A DNA stretch of 64,000 bases from Ulota crispa (taxonomy: Eukaryota > Streptophyta > Bryopsida > Orthotrichales > Orthotrichaceae), in NCBI GenBank assembly GCA_963920765.1, contig OY987249.1, forward strand, positions 9,548,817-9,612,816. Direction: 5' to 3'. Below the pieces are notes generated by a model. That model ran no database searches, was not told the DNA's origin, and was given only the letters and a program-made list of their open reading frames with translations. The position numbers and the translations under genes were made by a program. This document shows positions 47,666 through 59,268 of this stretch, one piece after another (positions within the stretch are counted from its first letter, which is position 1; every line of letters starts with the position of its first letter).

Positions 47666-48076
47666 TATGTTATTGTGTCTTTGAGTGCATAGTAAGGGCA
47701 CGCGCAAAAGCAAAAATCAATTAGAATCATGTGCACATGGAAAATTAATTGGGGTACACATTCAGCTAAAACTGAAAGGGGTAAAAGTGGCATTATTTCA
47801 TTGGTCACATTATTTCATTGGTTCAATAATTTGAGACTGGTCATTGTGAGAAGATCCTAGCTTGCCCCAGAAGCTTACTTGTATTTGTGTGATATTAGTT
47901 CACCTTGCAAACAATATGGGATAACTTATTTGAAATTTGCACCAATAGGGCGGTTTTCTTCATTTATTTTTTGTCTACCAGCTGCAGGGTGTCTATTTAG
48001 CAGGATGGGGTTTTTTGATTGGCCTTTGGTTGGTTTTTTTTTTCCTTCAAGTTCTCCCAGTCGAGTGGTTGGCCTT
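47666..48076. other. Gap upstream of a gene-like segment
   Basis: T-rich tracts near 48030-48080 look like intron ends, but no matching donor upstream is recognised. Confidence 0.3.
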
Positions 48077-48082
48077 TTTCAG

Positions 48083-48208
48083 GAGATAATAAAGCATGTA
48101 CACTTGCATGAACACCACAGCTTTAAAAGCAATGGAAAAACTTATCCACCATGGGATGCTCTTGTTGCTGATTGGCTGGAGTATCCTGCTCCTGGTGATG
48201 CACCGATG
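48083..48208 (+). pseudogene. Gene-like exon fragment, family unknown
   Basis: After a T-rich tract and TTTTTCAG the plus strand reads EIIKHVHLHEHHSF, then GKTYPPWDALVADWLEYPAP and a stop. Codon use and base composition are closer to the two real genes than to the AT-rich surroundings, and the acceptor-like sequence suggests a terminal exon or a captured fragment. I cannot name a protein family and see no upstream exon. Confidence 0.3.
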
Positions 48209-50974
48209 TAGGTACGGTATCCTTTTTCTTTGCTTTTTTGTAATCTGTCTTTTTAGTTTTATTTTGAATAGTATAAAAATTAGAAAAAAAGGAAAAAGTT
48301 CCCTTACATGACCACAACTTTACAAACTACAAAAAGCTTTTACCTGCCAAGTGACTGTTCTTTGTGGATAGCTGGGTCCGAGATTTGGCAGAAAATCTTA
48401 AAAGGGACGTTATTTGGTGGGACGTGGATAAGGATTGGCTATGGCTATGGCTATGGCTACATTCACACAAATTCAATACAAATATGAATGATAATTGTTG
48501 CAAATGTAAATGGATAGGCTACCTTGGTTGTAAAATAAAACAAAACATGTGCCTACCCTAAAAGGAGCCCTTTCGGGGAGCATTTGAGTTTAATTGTATG
48601 GTTAAATGTTTACTGTTGAGTGGGATTTTGATATTGTAGATTAGGTAACTAGTGAAGGTTTTGTATCTATATATATTAGACTTAGGTGTCCGTATGTATT
48701 AGTTAAGAGAGGGGTTCCATGATAAAAAGGGGTTCCACAATAAAAAGGGGGGCATGAATCCCGTCATGCGTTTCTCATAATATAATTGCGCCATGGGGGC
48801 ATGCATGGGGCCATGAGCTCTCACCTGTCACACCATACCACTCTTAAGCAACAAGCGTGGTTAAAATAAACTATTAAAATAAACAAAGCAAGCAAACGTG
48901 GTTAAAATAAACAACATATGAATTATGATTACACCCATAGCGTGATTAAGCAAGCAAGCGCAATGAAAAATAAGCTACACACAAATCATGTTTACTCAAG
49001 CCAGAAAGCACAAATGAATCAAGCATATATGCACTCAAAAAGAACAATCAACTTGCAAAAACATGACAAATCTAAATGATTCCTTCAAATTCATTCTTGA
49101 ATTTGTTCTATCATCAAATTTTCTGAAGTAGGCCCATAGGGCGCACGGGTCGCACTAGTTTGAATATATTATGCCTAAGTCATAGAAGTGGTGCAAACTA
49201 TTGTTGCTACAATAGAGATTTGTTTTCAAATTACTAGACGTAAATTGAATAGTTAATGAGACTATGATTAATCATACTTAATTCTTAAAGGATGTTGATG
49301 TATTGTATACGCACTCTTGTGTTGTATACAAATGTAGTGTTTGGGTAGATGTAAATTTTAAACTAAGTCATAAATGTACTACCAATCAACTAGGATTATT
49401 TGGGGAATTTTTGACATTTGTCATGAAGCCATTTCTTCAAGTAGTAAATGGTCCTCATCATGGCTTATTTTTTTGCACTGTAGATGAACACTAAGAAGCT
49501 TCTTTGCGCATCCAAGAATGGAGAAATTGTGGAAAGATGCAGATGCATTGGCTGATATGGAATTAAAAAAATGGGAATCTAGCACCAGGAGGCTTTAAAA
49601 AAAGCCCTGGTCCTCATATGAATATAGCCAACACTTTTGGCAGGCAACATCTTTGAGGTAAGGGTTTAGAAAGAAGGACATTATAACACTAAAGCAAACC
49701 CATATTGTGGAAAATGTTGTGCTTCTCCTTAAGTCCTTATCAAGCAAGTGATTGCTATGTGTAGTTGTGTACACAAATGGATTTCCATTGGGGATACGAT
49801 GTATATGGGTTGAAGATTGTCCAACATAAATATGTGAGAGAACAACCATATTGTGGAGATACAGCCTTGAGGCTTTGGCTTGTAGGAGAAGAAAAGGGGT
49901 CAATAAAAATGACATTCCTAAAATAACACCATCTGTCATTTTCAATTGCCAATTGCTAAACATCATAGTAAGTTTGCTTTAATCAGAATTTTTGAATTAT
50001 GAACGACATTGTCGTTGTCACTGATCAATTCACATCCCAAAAATTTACAAACATTGTCATTCCAAAGGTGTCTTTTCTTGTTACACCAACTTTGTTTACC
50101 AAGTGATATTATTTACACTAGTAACCCAATACAATAATTTCACATTGCTTAAGCTTTTGTCGATTCAACAAACAACAATAATAAAACAATTAGTTCAAAT
50201 CATACATATAATTGTAACATCTTGAAAACATTACATTTGAGTGTGAGATTTATGTAACGCTTGTCAATTCCACCATACAGTCAATAGATTTGGTCCTTCA
50301 TTCCAATATTACTCATTATTTACCTCAAATGTGATATATATTTGTTAATTTGAGAAAGAAACACAATTTTGGGACTTTGGATTTATGTCTTTAAGAGATT
50401 TTTGCTGATTTAGAGTGGATTTTATGATAATTTCTTCAAAGCCTTACATCACGCTATAAATCACCAAAATATTCTCACCAATGCAAAATCCAATACCCCT
50501 AAAATCGGTTTTGGGGAAGATTTTTTCCCAAGTTAACAAATATTGTGTTCTCAACTAATGATTTCAATATCAACATGTTTATCATAAATCATAGTACACT
50601 TCCAGTTGATCACTATTTACAAATTGTCACCAACAATCCATGAAGTTACAAAAACATCACATATAATATTCACGCAAATAGTGTGACTTTTTTTTTGTTC
50701 ATGTTTTCCATGAATACGGTGTTACTGACACCTTGTCATTACAATAATAAAATCTTTACAATGCCATAGAAAAGATACCCACCTATGTGCAACTAACAAT
50801 CCTACATTTTACAACCCTCGCTTACAAGCCTGAAGTCCATACATCAAGAAAGACAACATTTTTTGGAAAAGGGATTCAACAATGTAGACAAAACAAAGGT
50901 TCATGTTATAAGTATATATTTTTTGTAAATAGAATTTATCTTGTGCAACAGAATGCAGAGTAGGCCCTTGGAAT
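48209..50974. other. Gap without recognised genes
   Basis: Mostly AT-rich. Contains a short GGCTAT repeat near 48437-48459 and duplicated 'GTGGTTAAAATAAAC' phrases near 48856-48912. No credible coding frame. The last few hundred bases probably include the cytochrome b561 gene's 3' UTR. Confidence 0.4.
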
Positions 50975-53900
50975 TTATGCTTCGGGGACGACCTGGATAT
51001 GAGCTTCATGATGATGGCCATGATCCATCTGCGCCACCTCACCATTCTTGTATTTGGAGTCATTCTCTGTAGGCGTGACCGCCTTGGAAAACTTGCCTTG
51101 TTCCTTGAAATACTGAAACCTGTCTTGCGTGAGGTACACAAACGCCACAATGCTGAGCTGAATGGAAAATAGAATGTTGAGCGTCCGCAGGCTCTTCTGA
51201 TGAATCTGCTCGTATGCGTGCATGCCCGTGTAGATGTTGTAGAATCCCAGAAGTACGCCACCAGTTCCGGTCAGCCAGTGCGCCGCATACCAAGCTGGCC
51301 TGGATGTGAGACCACTGCAGCACCAAGAAACAAACATATGATGAATTGTAAGCCTTTTGATAGAGTAGGGAAAAAAGAAGTGCTTCAAAATGCTTCATTT
51401 AGTGTAAAAAACGTGTGTGAAATGCTTCTCAATGTTCCCGTCCTCATGGTATTTTGAAGTAAAAAAAGAAGATGATAGGAAAAAAAAGAAGACATGCAAT
51501 ACCTCTAGAAGTCACTAAAAGGAGGTGATTCAAAACATAAAGTGTAATTAAGTGTTAGTGCAAGAATGTGCATTAAGACTTATAATTAATTGCAGCACAC
51601 GAGTAATCCCATATCTGACTATCATAACAAATAGCTCAAGTAGCTAGAAATCCACTGCTGAACATGCGAAAAACTTAATTTTAATAGCATAACAAAGTTC
51701 ACGTTTTTATTGTAACTTTAAAGAAAAGTTAGTACAAATTTGACTAAATTTAGCCACATTTGTGAGTACTACAACACATTATTGTCAGAAAAAGAATGAA
51801 AAACTAAATTTTACTAATAGCTCTTTGATCTCAAAAACGTTGACCAGTAAGTTACATGTTCTAATGATTTTTTTTTTCAAACTTGCAGATTGCTCTGAAG
51901 ATTGTTGATATAATGGAACTTTGATTTCAAGGGACTGTGAAGCAGCATTGAGAGAAAGCTTACTGCTGGGGACGAATGAAGCCTATCAATGGCGCAATCC
52001 ACACGAGTATCCACAGCGCCAGGCCGAGTCGCTCATGCGTGTAAGGGAATTTGTTGTCGAACTTCACGATGGCCACCACGGCGCTGCAGATCACCGCCAA
52101 CACCGCCACCACCTGCACGCGACGTCACCACACTTGAAGAATAATTTTTCTGATTCAAAGCAATGGTTCAACTGACACGAAATACTAAGGTAGGAGGTTC
52201 TAAAATGGTGCACCTTCTCAAATGTACTCAATTTGTGCATGTTATGCATAGCCTTTCAACAATGTACATGCAATGTATAATTGAGGAGGTGCACCGTTTT
52301 AGAGATCTATGGCCTTTTCACTTCAAAATTTCATAATTAATTTTAGAATATTTCAAAAAATATGAAGCACTTGGGTTAGATGCCAATTCCTCTGATCTTT
52401 CAAGAAAAATTTACTGAAAAATATTTCAAGAAGTTTCACATCCCCAAAATTCAGTTTCAGCCTTTAAGTGCTCCATTTTAGAACCTCCTACCACTTACAA
52501 CATTGAGGACATTTGCGCAAATAAAAAAGCAAGTGCAACCCGAAACCAATGCATTGCAATGGGCAACGTGACAGAAAAAAAAGCTGTCGAATTTTCAATA
52601 ATTAGCACGAAATGATCCATTATTCTTTTTCTAGCTGGGCCATTGATGGATTGTTACTTAATGATACAATGGGTCACCTCACACACACCTGAATGGCAAT
52701 ATGGGCGTAGACCAATGTGCGGACGGATTTCATGTCGCCGCGCTCACGAGCTTGCTTAGAGAATCGCACCAAAACGATGGCCACGGGCATGAGCAGCCCC
52801 ATGCCGAACCACATGAGCCATCCGTGCACCTTGATCCACAGATATGGAAACTTCTTCTGCATACTTGCCACGTCACGGCTGTAAATTCTCAAGTGAACCA
52901 GCAACAAATTCCGAAGCGGTACATGCACAAATTTCCTGCTTGCGAATTACTTCACAGCAAACTCTCTTAAGTTTTTTTCTGTTGGGATTTGCGTATGAAT
53001 TCCGTGTGTATTAACAGGAAATGTGAGACAGAAGAAATAATTATGCAGAAATGTTTAACAACTCACAGGGAAAACGTGAAGAATTCCTGAAATGAGATGA
53101 GACAGGGAAATTTACAAAATTTTGCTGAGCTTGCACCGGAGACAAGTGCAGTGCTGCGAACCGTGAAAAAAATTGGCTGCTTTTTAAAAGGTAACATGCC
53201 AAAATTCTGCACGTATCCGAGTTATGAAAGGAAAAACCACTTATGCATCCAATCTTGCTTCAGTCTCGTTTTTGGCAATCAGGAACTTGCTACTTTGTTT
53301 TAAACTTCTTAGTGGCATTCGCGTGCAATTATACAGGACATGACGCATTACGCTTGACCCGAATTTTGACTGTGTGTAATCAGCAGCTGTACAACAGAGT
53401 AAAGTGCACACTGGTATATATATTACAGTGGACCACCACATGGTTCAGTCGAAAGCACTCTACTGCAGTCTGTTGTGCAGAAATTCTGCTGCAAAAAGGT
53501 TGGTAGCAGTGATCTTTAATTAGCTAAACTTTGCAGGATTGCTGCCAAAAAAATTATGCAGTTAAAAAACTTGTGAAAGTTATCGGTGTTAAATTTGAGA
53601 ATTATAGCTTTTTAGCAGTGTTTTTTAGCCACTTGAGCTAAAAGTGAAATCATATCTGGGATCAATGGTTGTTAGTAGATGCGATAATGCTGGATATGAT
53701 CGACTTCATAGCCACGGTTATGATACAGAAATAGTAAATGTTTTAACTTACTCTCACAGGCGACGTAATACTTCAGCAAGAAGAGCAATATTTCACAAGT
53801 TTCTGTGGACTTTCTAAGTGAAGGAATAACTTCATGATGCAAAGTAAGAAAACAAGAGGCTGTATATACAGACTCAAATTTCTTGAATCATTTAACTTGA

Positions 53901-54092
53901 TTTCATGAAGGAGTATTGATTCTTGCAAGATTTCTCAAGTGACAGAGATTCAAGATTTGGTGCAATCAGAAGGAAATAAATGCATGCACTCACGGTTTCT
54001 GCTGTTGTTGTTGCTTGAGCTTCAGCAACAGACACACAAGATGCCAGGAACGCGATCATAGCAAAAGCGCACAAAAGCCTCAAAGTCGCCAT
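50975..54092 (-). CDS. Cytochrome b561 domain membrane protein, four exons
   Basis: Cytochrome b561 proteins are heme membrane proteins that pass electrons across membranes, often with ascorbate. Exons (gene order): 54092-53994, 52856-52689, 52112-51964, 51314-50975. All introns are GT-AG and the frame is kept, giving 251 residues. Residues 1-25 form a signal peptide (ending SVAEA). Hydrophobic segments follow near 43-65, 80-105, 117-135, 150-170 and 178-200. The four heme-binding histidines are present: H44 (KVHGW), H85 (YAHIA), H115 (THERLG) and H151 (AAHWLTG), with NIYTG after the last. The tail has MDHGHHHEAH. There is no DOMON domain, as in the short plant b561 proteins. The exon 2 acceptor is the least certain boundary: 52856 alone keeps phase with exon 1, but an extra small exon is possible. 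Confidence 0.92.
52189..52492. mobile_element. MITE in intron 2 of the cytochrome b561 gene
   Basis: 304 bp with inverted ends GGTAGGAGGTTCTAAAATGG on both sides and an inner inverted pair (GGTGCACC). Flanks ACTAA and ACTTA may be a 5-bp target repeat. It lies wholly in the intron between 52688 and 52113. Confidence 0.75.
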
Positions 54093-54194
54093 GGTGCTTT
54101 GTGTCCGCCACGCACATGCAGCTCGAGCAGAGCAGCGCAACGAACTAACTTCCTCCACCGAACTACTTCGGTCCGATCCTCAGCAGCTGCGTGT

Positions 54195-54207
54195 TCAAAT
54201 ATAACAG
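54195..54207 (-). promoter_or_regulatory. TATA-like box of the cytochrome b561 gene
   Basis: GTTATATTTG on the gene strand, about 105 bases upstream of the start codon, is at a suitable place for a TATA box. Between them is one ATG (54117-54115) in poor context and out of frame, which overlaps the true start. Confidence 0.4.
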
Positions 54208-54490
54208 CCACAACGCGGCTTATCCGTACATCTCAGCCTCTTTCTAGGATTTCCAAAAAGCTCGTTTCTCTTAGAATCTTCCATCTCAACGGCTACCCTT
54301 GACTCCCTAATGACGTACAGTTATCCCTCATGACGCACTCGGTCTCGTGAAAGCAAAGCAAAAGAAAGAAAAGAGGCAAAAGGCCACCTGATCTGCCGAT
54401 AGGATTCCGAGCATCAGCTGCCGTCCTCTCGCTGTACAATCACGGTACACCAGTTGTTGAAGATGATGTCTGCGTCCCACCATCTGCATC

Positions 54491-55195
54491 ATCACAACCA
54501 GCGCTCTCGAATGCAGCTAAAGCGAAACAGTTTCGTACACATTTTGTAGACTGAGATTTGCTTTTTGAAATAAATTACTATTCATGAAATCACGCATGGC
54601 CGGGACCTCCACTGATCAAGAAAATTAAGCTACTACATGTAACTATCATTTTGAATTCAAAAGATCACATTAACCAGCGTTCTCGAATGCGGCTCATTAA
54701 AGCGATCGAGTTTCTTACACATTTTGTACAGAGATTTTCTTTTTGAAATAAACTATTCAAGAAAATCACGCATGGCCGGGACCAGTGGTCAAGAAAATTA
54801 AGCTACTAACTTACATCTAACTATCATTTTGAATTCAAAATATCACAACCAGCGTTCTCGAATGCAGCTAAAGCGAGACAGTTTCTTACACATTTTGTAG
54901 ACTGAGATTTTTCTTTTTGAAATAAACTATTCATGACAATCACGCAAGGCCGGGACCAATGGTAAAGAAAAGCTACCTCATCTAACTATCATTTTGAATT
55001 CGAAATATCACATTAACCAGTGTTCTCGAATGCGGCGAATTAAAGCGATCGAGTTTCTTACACATTTTTGTAGACTGAGATTTTTCTTTTTGAAATAAAC
55101 TAATCAATAATGAAAATCAAGCATGGCCGGGACCACTGGTCAAGAAAATTAAGCTACAGACTACATCTAACTACTGTATCATTTTCAATTCGAAA
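54491..55195. repeat. Four-copy tandem repeat in ABAB order upstream of the b561 gene
   Basis: Units of about 165-190 bp start at 54491, 54664, 54842 and 55007. All share TTCTCGAATGC, ACACATTTTGTA, TCTTTTTGAAATAAA and GGCCGGGACC. Units 1 and 3 read CAACCAGCG..GCAGCTAAAGCG; units 2 and 4 read CATTAACCAG..ATTAAAGCGATCGAG. So a two-unit block was duplicated as a whole. It ends about 400 bp from the start codon. Confidence 0.88.
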
Positions 55196-55587
55196 GATTC
55201 GTCTCTATAGAATCTATTTAAGAGCTGTGAAAGCATCGCAGTGTTTCGGTTAAAATCAGAACAATTGATGTCGGAATAGGTGCTGCTGTAAATCGATCTA
55301 ATTTTAGTTTTCATGCAAGATCGTGTGAGATCCAGCTTCGCCAACAATTGCAACATGCACCGAAAAGCAGGATCTCGTAAACAGGTGATACTCATTCCGT
55401 GACAACGGGATTTAGACTGCGGGAAGCTCCTGACGAAGGTTCCTCCTCGTGTCAACTGTTGCTGCTGCAATGACGACGCCGGCTTCGAAGGTAACCTAAC
55501 CTTCTAGTAAGAGGACAGGCGAGAACGTTCTAGAACCTTCTTAACCCTTGAAGGACAGGCCTACAGCCATGGATTTCCTATGGAATT

Positions 55588-56389
55588 AGTGGGTGTCAAA
55601 CCTGGCTATTTCTCACCTGACAAGTTTGGTTGGTCCACCTCACAACTTAATCACTTTTTGAAATTATAAGGCATGATAACTTCATCACCCACCTTTAGAG
55701 GTGGTTGAAAACTTAAATTAGTTATGGGTTTTTTTTATAAAAGTTATCAAGTGATCTTGTAGCTCTCTTCTAGAGGGAGACTGTGATACTAAAGAGGGAA
55801 ACTATGATACTAAATAGGGAGACAATGATACTAAAGAGGGAGACTATGATACTAAAGAGGGAGGGTGTGACATTCAAAAGGGAGAGTGTGATATTAAAGA
55901 GGGAGGGTGTGATACTAAAGAGGGAGAGTGTGACATTAAAGAGGGAAAGTGTGATACTAAAGAGGGAGGGTGTGATATTAAAGAGGGAGGGTGCAACATT
56001 AAAGATGTTAGTGTTATTACTAATCATACTACTAAAATCTAAATCATCTCTGTAATATCACATCCTAACCTCTTTAATATCACACCCTCCCTCTTTGATA
56101 TCACGCCCTCCACACCCTCCATGTGTAATAGCACACCCTCCCTCTTTAATATCACACCCTCCCTCTTTAATATCACACCCTCCCTCTTTAGTATCACACA
56201 TCAATCTTTGTGACATTATCTCATACATAAGTTACAAAAACTTACTCAAACTTTTATCAAGTAGTTTGTGAAGCTTTGAAAGGGTGATAACTTTGGAGAA
56301 TTTGGTTTAGCCACCACCCCTTAACTTTACAAAAAAATCCGGAGAGAGTTATCTCAAAACCTTCAAATTTGCCAAGTTTGACACCCACT
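55588..56389. mobile_element. Foldback element P with minisatellite arms, nested in K
   Basis: 802 bp with inverted ends AGTGGGTGTCAAAC and AGTGGGTGTCAAAC (complement), flanked by ATT (55585-55587, 56390-56392). The empty site GGAATTGCAACC is at about 56856-56867. The arms carry inverted minisatellites: units GAGGGAGGGTGTGATACTAAA on the left and the complement on the right. The 3-bp target suggests a Harbinger-like origin, not proven. Confidence 0.75.
55771..56206. repeat. Inverted minisatellites, about 20-bp units
   Basis: About eleven units of AGAGGGAG.GTGTGATACTA at 55771-56010, then about seven complementary units at 56053-56206. They can fold on each other. The open frames on both strands here are produced by the repeat. 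Confidence 0.85.
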
Positions 56390-56406
56390 ATTGCAATCAT
56401 CTTCTA

Positions 56407-56709
56407 TACCAAGTAAAGCATTCAGGTTGCCTCAACAATTAGGTTGCCTTACCTTGGAAAGTTACCTCATGACTCATCACTTGCCCACTTGGAAGTGCAT
56501 GCAACTCTTTACATATCTAGATTTCACTTGACTTTACAGCTTGGATATTGCTAGTTTGTCTTTCTACAGCTTTGTAGTACTTGTCAAGTCTTTAAAAAAT
56601 GATTTATTACAATAATTATTGCTGAAAATTACTGTAGTGGCAATAAGTATTTAAATAGTGCGGAATGTTGAGAAATTAGTGTGGGGCAACCTAAATGCAC
56701 TATTTGGTG
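56407..56709. mobile_element. TA-target MITE family T, copy T3, nested in K
   Basis: 303 bp, ends TACCAAGTAAAGCATTCAGG and CACCAAATAGTGCATTTAGG (complement), flanked by TA (56405-56406, 56710-56711). The empty site, with a single TA (CTCGTAGGAG), is at about 56873-56882. Confidence 0.85.
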
Positions 56710-56955
56710 TAGGAGTTATTTTGGCAATGTAATCAACATCAAAATTCAATATTATAATTTTAGTAGAAGAAGGTACATGCATACTACATGTATAAAAATT
56801 CTTAACCCTTGAATGACAAGCCTACAGCCATGGATTTCCTATGGAATTGCAACCATCTCGTAGGAGTTATTTTGGTAATGTAACTCACATCAAAATTTAA
56901 GATTATAATTTTAGAAGAAGAAAGCATATGCATACTACATGTATAAAAAAGTTCA

Positions 56956-57547
56956 TAAATTTTGGTGAAAATTTGAAATTATTGTAATTTTTTGAAACAA
57001 ATGTTTGAAAAAAAATCATATTAATTACAAAATGTATTCAATCATGCCAATTGTTTATATCATGATGTGAATCACAATGAAGATCATCATGATGGAATTG
57101 TTTTTTCCATGTTGGTAAAATTAGAAAAAGTAACCATTCCATGGTAATAGGTATTCAACTTGTGATAGTAATAAAAATTTTAATACTTAAATTTTTTCAA
57201 AAACTTAAAGTACAAGGAGAAATTAGATTTGGTAAACATTCTATTGCTAGTTATGCTCAAACTAAAAACACATCATTTTAATAACTCAAACTGAGTTTTG
57301 GTAAGAAGATCTTCAAAATTCAAAATACACTACACGGTGGTGCATTTTTAGTACTCAAGTAGTGGCAAGTGGGACCCTTTTGTGAACATTGTGCCTCACA
57401 TTGTGCATGCAAAAACTATCTATCTACATGCTCTAAATTACATTATTCATATCCCAACAGAATCTTGGATGAAAAACAATGTTATTCCATTGTCAAAGCA
57501 AGATTCTGCCATCCAGAACCAGAAGCCGCAAATAGCTACAACGACGT
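56956..57547. other. Gap, probable remainder of element K
   Basis: AT-rich with no gene; a 60-codon cysteine-rich frame at 57369-57551 has no recognised domain. Confidence 0.35.
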
Positions 57548-57551
57548 TTAA

Positions 57552-57640
57552 CCCCTAAAGGACCACGGGGACAATTTTCATCCTTGCTCATACACGGGGA
57601 TTGTGTATCCACGGTGACCCCAGCGCTTAAGGGGTTAGGG
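57552..57640. mobile_element. Very short TTAA-bounded unit
   Basis: Begins CCCCTAAAGGACCACGG after TTAA (57548-57551) and ends GGGGTTAGGG before TTAA (57641-57644). Only about 89 bp; possibly a deletion derivative of family C. A further TTAA-CCCCTAAATGACCC start follows at 57672 whose other end I cannot find. Confidence 0.4.
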
Positions 57641-57671
57641 TTAAGCAGGGGGGAGGGGGGTGGTGGCTTAA

Positions 57672-58796
57672 CCCCTAAATGACCCAGCTTGCCGCTGCAA
57701 TCAAAATATGGTATTTTTCCCGTATTTAGAGGTGTTGTTGTTTTAAATTTTGCTTGGATTTTTGAGGGTTGTGTATTGTTGTTTGTCTCCACCTTTTGCA
57801 CTGTTTGGCATGTTTCTGCGATTGTTTTTCCAACTTTGCAAAGCGTTTGTATTGGAGGTGGGTTATGAATACGTAGCTAGAGCGTATCTGCGACTTATGG
57901 ATCCTTGCGGTGGATCCCAAAATGAACACGCTGCCGGAGCGCTAAGAGCAAGCTCTCTCGTCTAGCCGCTTGGATTCACAATCCGCGCTAAGAAAAGAAT
58001 GAAAATTAGATTTGTGTCACCGTAGAATTACAATATAGCCAGGATTTTACGATTCCCTGTGGTTGTTTATAGGTTAAGAAGGTCGTTTTCTTTGAATCTC
58101 CAGCGTCCCAATTTGAATATCTTGATTGATCGAAGGGTTCAGATTGAGTAGCAGGCTTACTGGTTTTGAAGTTTGTTGGCTATGATGGCTTAGCGGCAGG
58201 GGAGGGAACCCGGAGGCTTTTTGCATGGAGAATGAGCTATTTTGACAAAGTCAGGTTATTGGAAAAGCAAGATTATATTATAAGGATTTTATAGGGATAG
58301 AGTCTCTAGTAGAGTAGCTGTTTGTCTGATCATAAAGTGGCATGTTTGCTTTAGAGGTTCACCTTGGGAGTGTGCCAATAGTGATTGGAGTTTGAGTTTT
58401 GTAATGGAGATTCATTCAAACAAAATTACTTTTGAGTCAAATCCTCTCCCACACAGTCAATCCTCACCGAATTTTGAAAGCTGATGGGGGTAAACATGTG
58501 AGGCTTACTAAGCAATACATGTTCAAAATTATGTTCAAAAGGCTCATGAAATTCTTACAAGTTAATCACTATTCTACCACCATTCTATACTTAGTCAATA
58601 AAACACCTGATCAAGTTGAAGTGCTATTTTTTTCCTGTTTGCGGTCCTAATCCAAAAACGTTATTGAATATGGCATAGTTCCTCAAAGTTGTTGATGCAA
58701 AATTGCGCTTGGCCTTGAATGCAAGCACAATGCCTTGTTTTCAAGAAATGTAATTAATGTTAGATTTGGTGAGGAACAGATTGTAGAAGAAGCATC
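57672..58796. other. Gap after an unpaired TTAA-type left end
   Basis: Starts with the element-like end CCCCTAAATGACCC. The stretch 57.8-58.1 kb is somewhat GC-richer but I recognise no gene. Confidence 0.35.
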
Positions 58797-59100
58797 TAAA
58801 ATGCCATATTCATTAAATTGGGAAAATCAGATTCCCAAGCTGTATTTCACCTTAAACCTCTCCAGGTTTAAGGAGGTCACCTTAAACCTAGTCATTGAAC
58901 TTTGTGTCAAAAATTTCAGAAATATTGTTATTTTGTGGAACAAATAGGTCCCAATCTTGTCTTTTTGGGTAATAAAGAGCATATTTCTAAAAGATGTCTA
59001 TCTCATTTCATTGAAAAACAGTCAAGTGCACATCCAACAAAAAAGAGCAAGAATTCTCAAAATGTTCATGGATTCCCAAATTAATAAATATGGCGTTCTA
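58797..59100. mobile_element. TA-target MITE family N, copy 1
   Basis: 304 bp with inverted ends TAAAATGCCATATTCATTAA and TAGAACGCCATATTTATTAA (complement). The interior repeats ACCTTAAACC in both directions. Confidence 0.6.
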
Positions 59101-59268
59101 AGTGAAAACTCTAGTTGAAAAAAAGACCCAATCAAGTAGTCCCAACTAGCACAAACATGTCCTAATCATTACAACTTTGTTCAAAATGTCCGAATAAAAA
59201 CATCCAAACCAACAAAATAGTATTGATTTAAGTTCCATTTTCTGACAATGAGAGTGGATCCTTTCTAC

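Larger units (their letters stand above)
55545..57547. mobile_element. TTAA-type element K with tandem duplication and two nested insertions
   Basis: Starts CCCTTGAAGG after TTAA (55541-55544). A ~155-bp unit beginning TTAACCCTTGAA.GACA..CC and ending ACTACATGTATAAAAA is present twice: first at 55541-56810 with two elements inserted in it, then uninterrupted from 56811 to about 56955. The uninterrupted unit gives the empty site for both insertions. The right end of K is not fixed; 57547 is the next TTAA boundary. Confidence 0.5.

Noticed and set aside
51060-51398. 112-codon minus-strand frame over the b561 last exon
   Set aside because: Out of frame with the conserved histidine motifs; the frame ending at 50975 carries them.
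54491-55195. CRISPR array
   Set aside because: Units are 165-190 bp, contiguous and without unique spacers, in a plant-type genome.
55770-56055. Open frames of 85-90 codons on both strands
   Set aside because: Produced by a 20-21-bp minisatellite; repetitive peptides without any other sign of a gene.
55588-56389. Element P as a CACTA transposon because TAGTG/CACTA occurs at its ends
   Set aside because: The orientation is reversed (starts TAGTG, ends CACTA), and the empty site shows the repeat is ATT with ends AGTGGG.
57620-57660. Telomere-like TTAGGGTTAAG near 57.63 kb
   Set aside because: Only one and a half repeats, explained by two TTAA-type element ends meeting.
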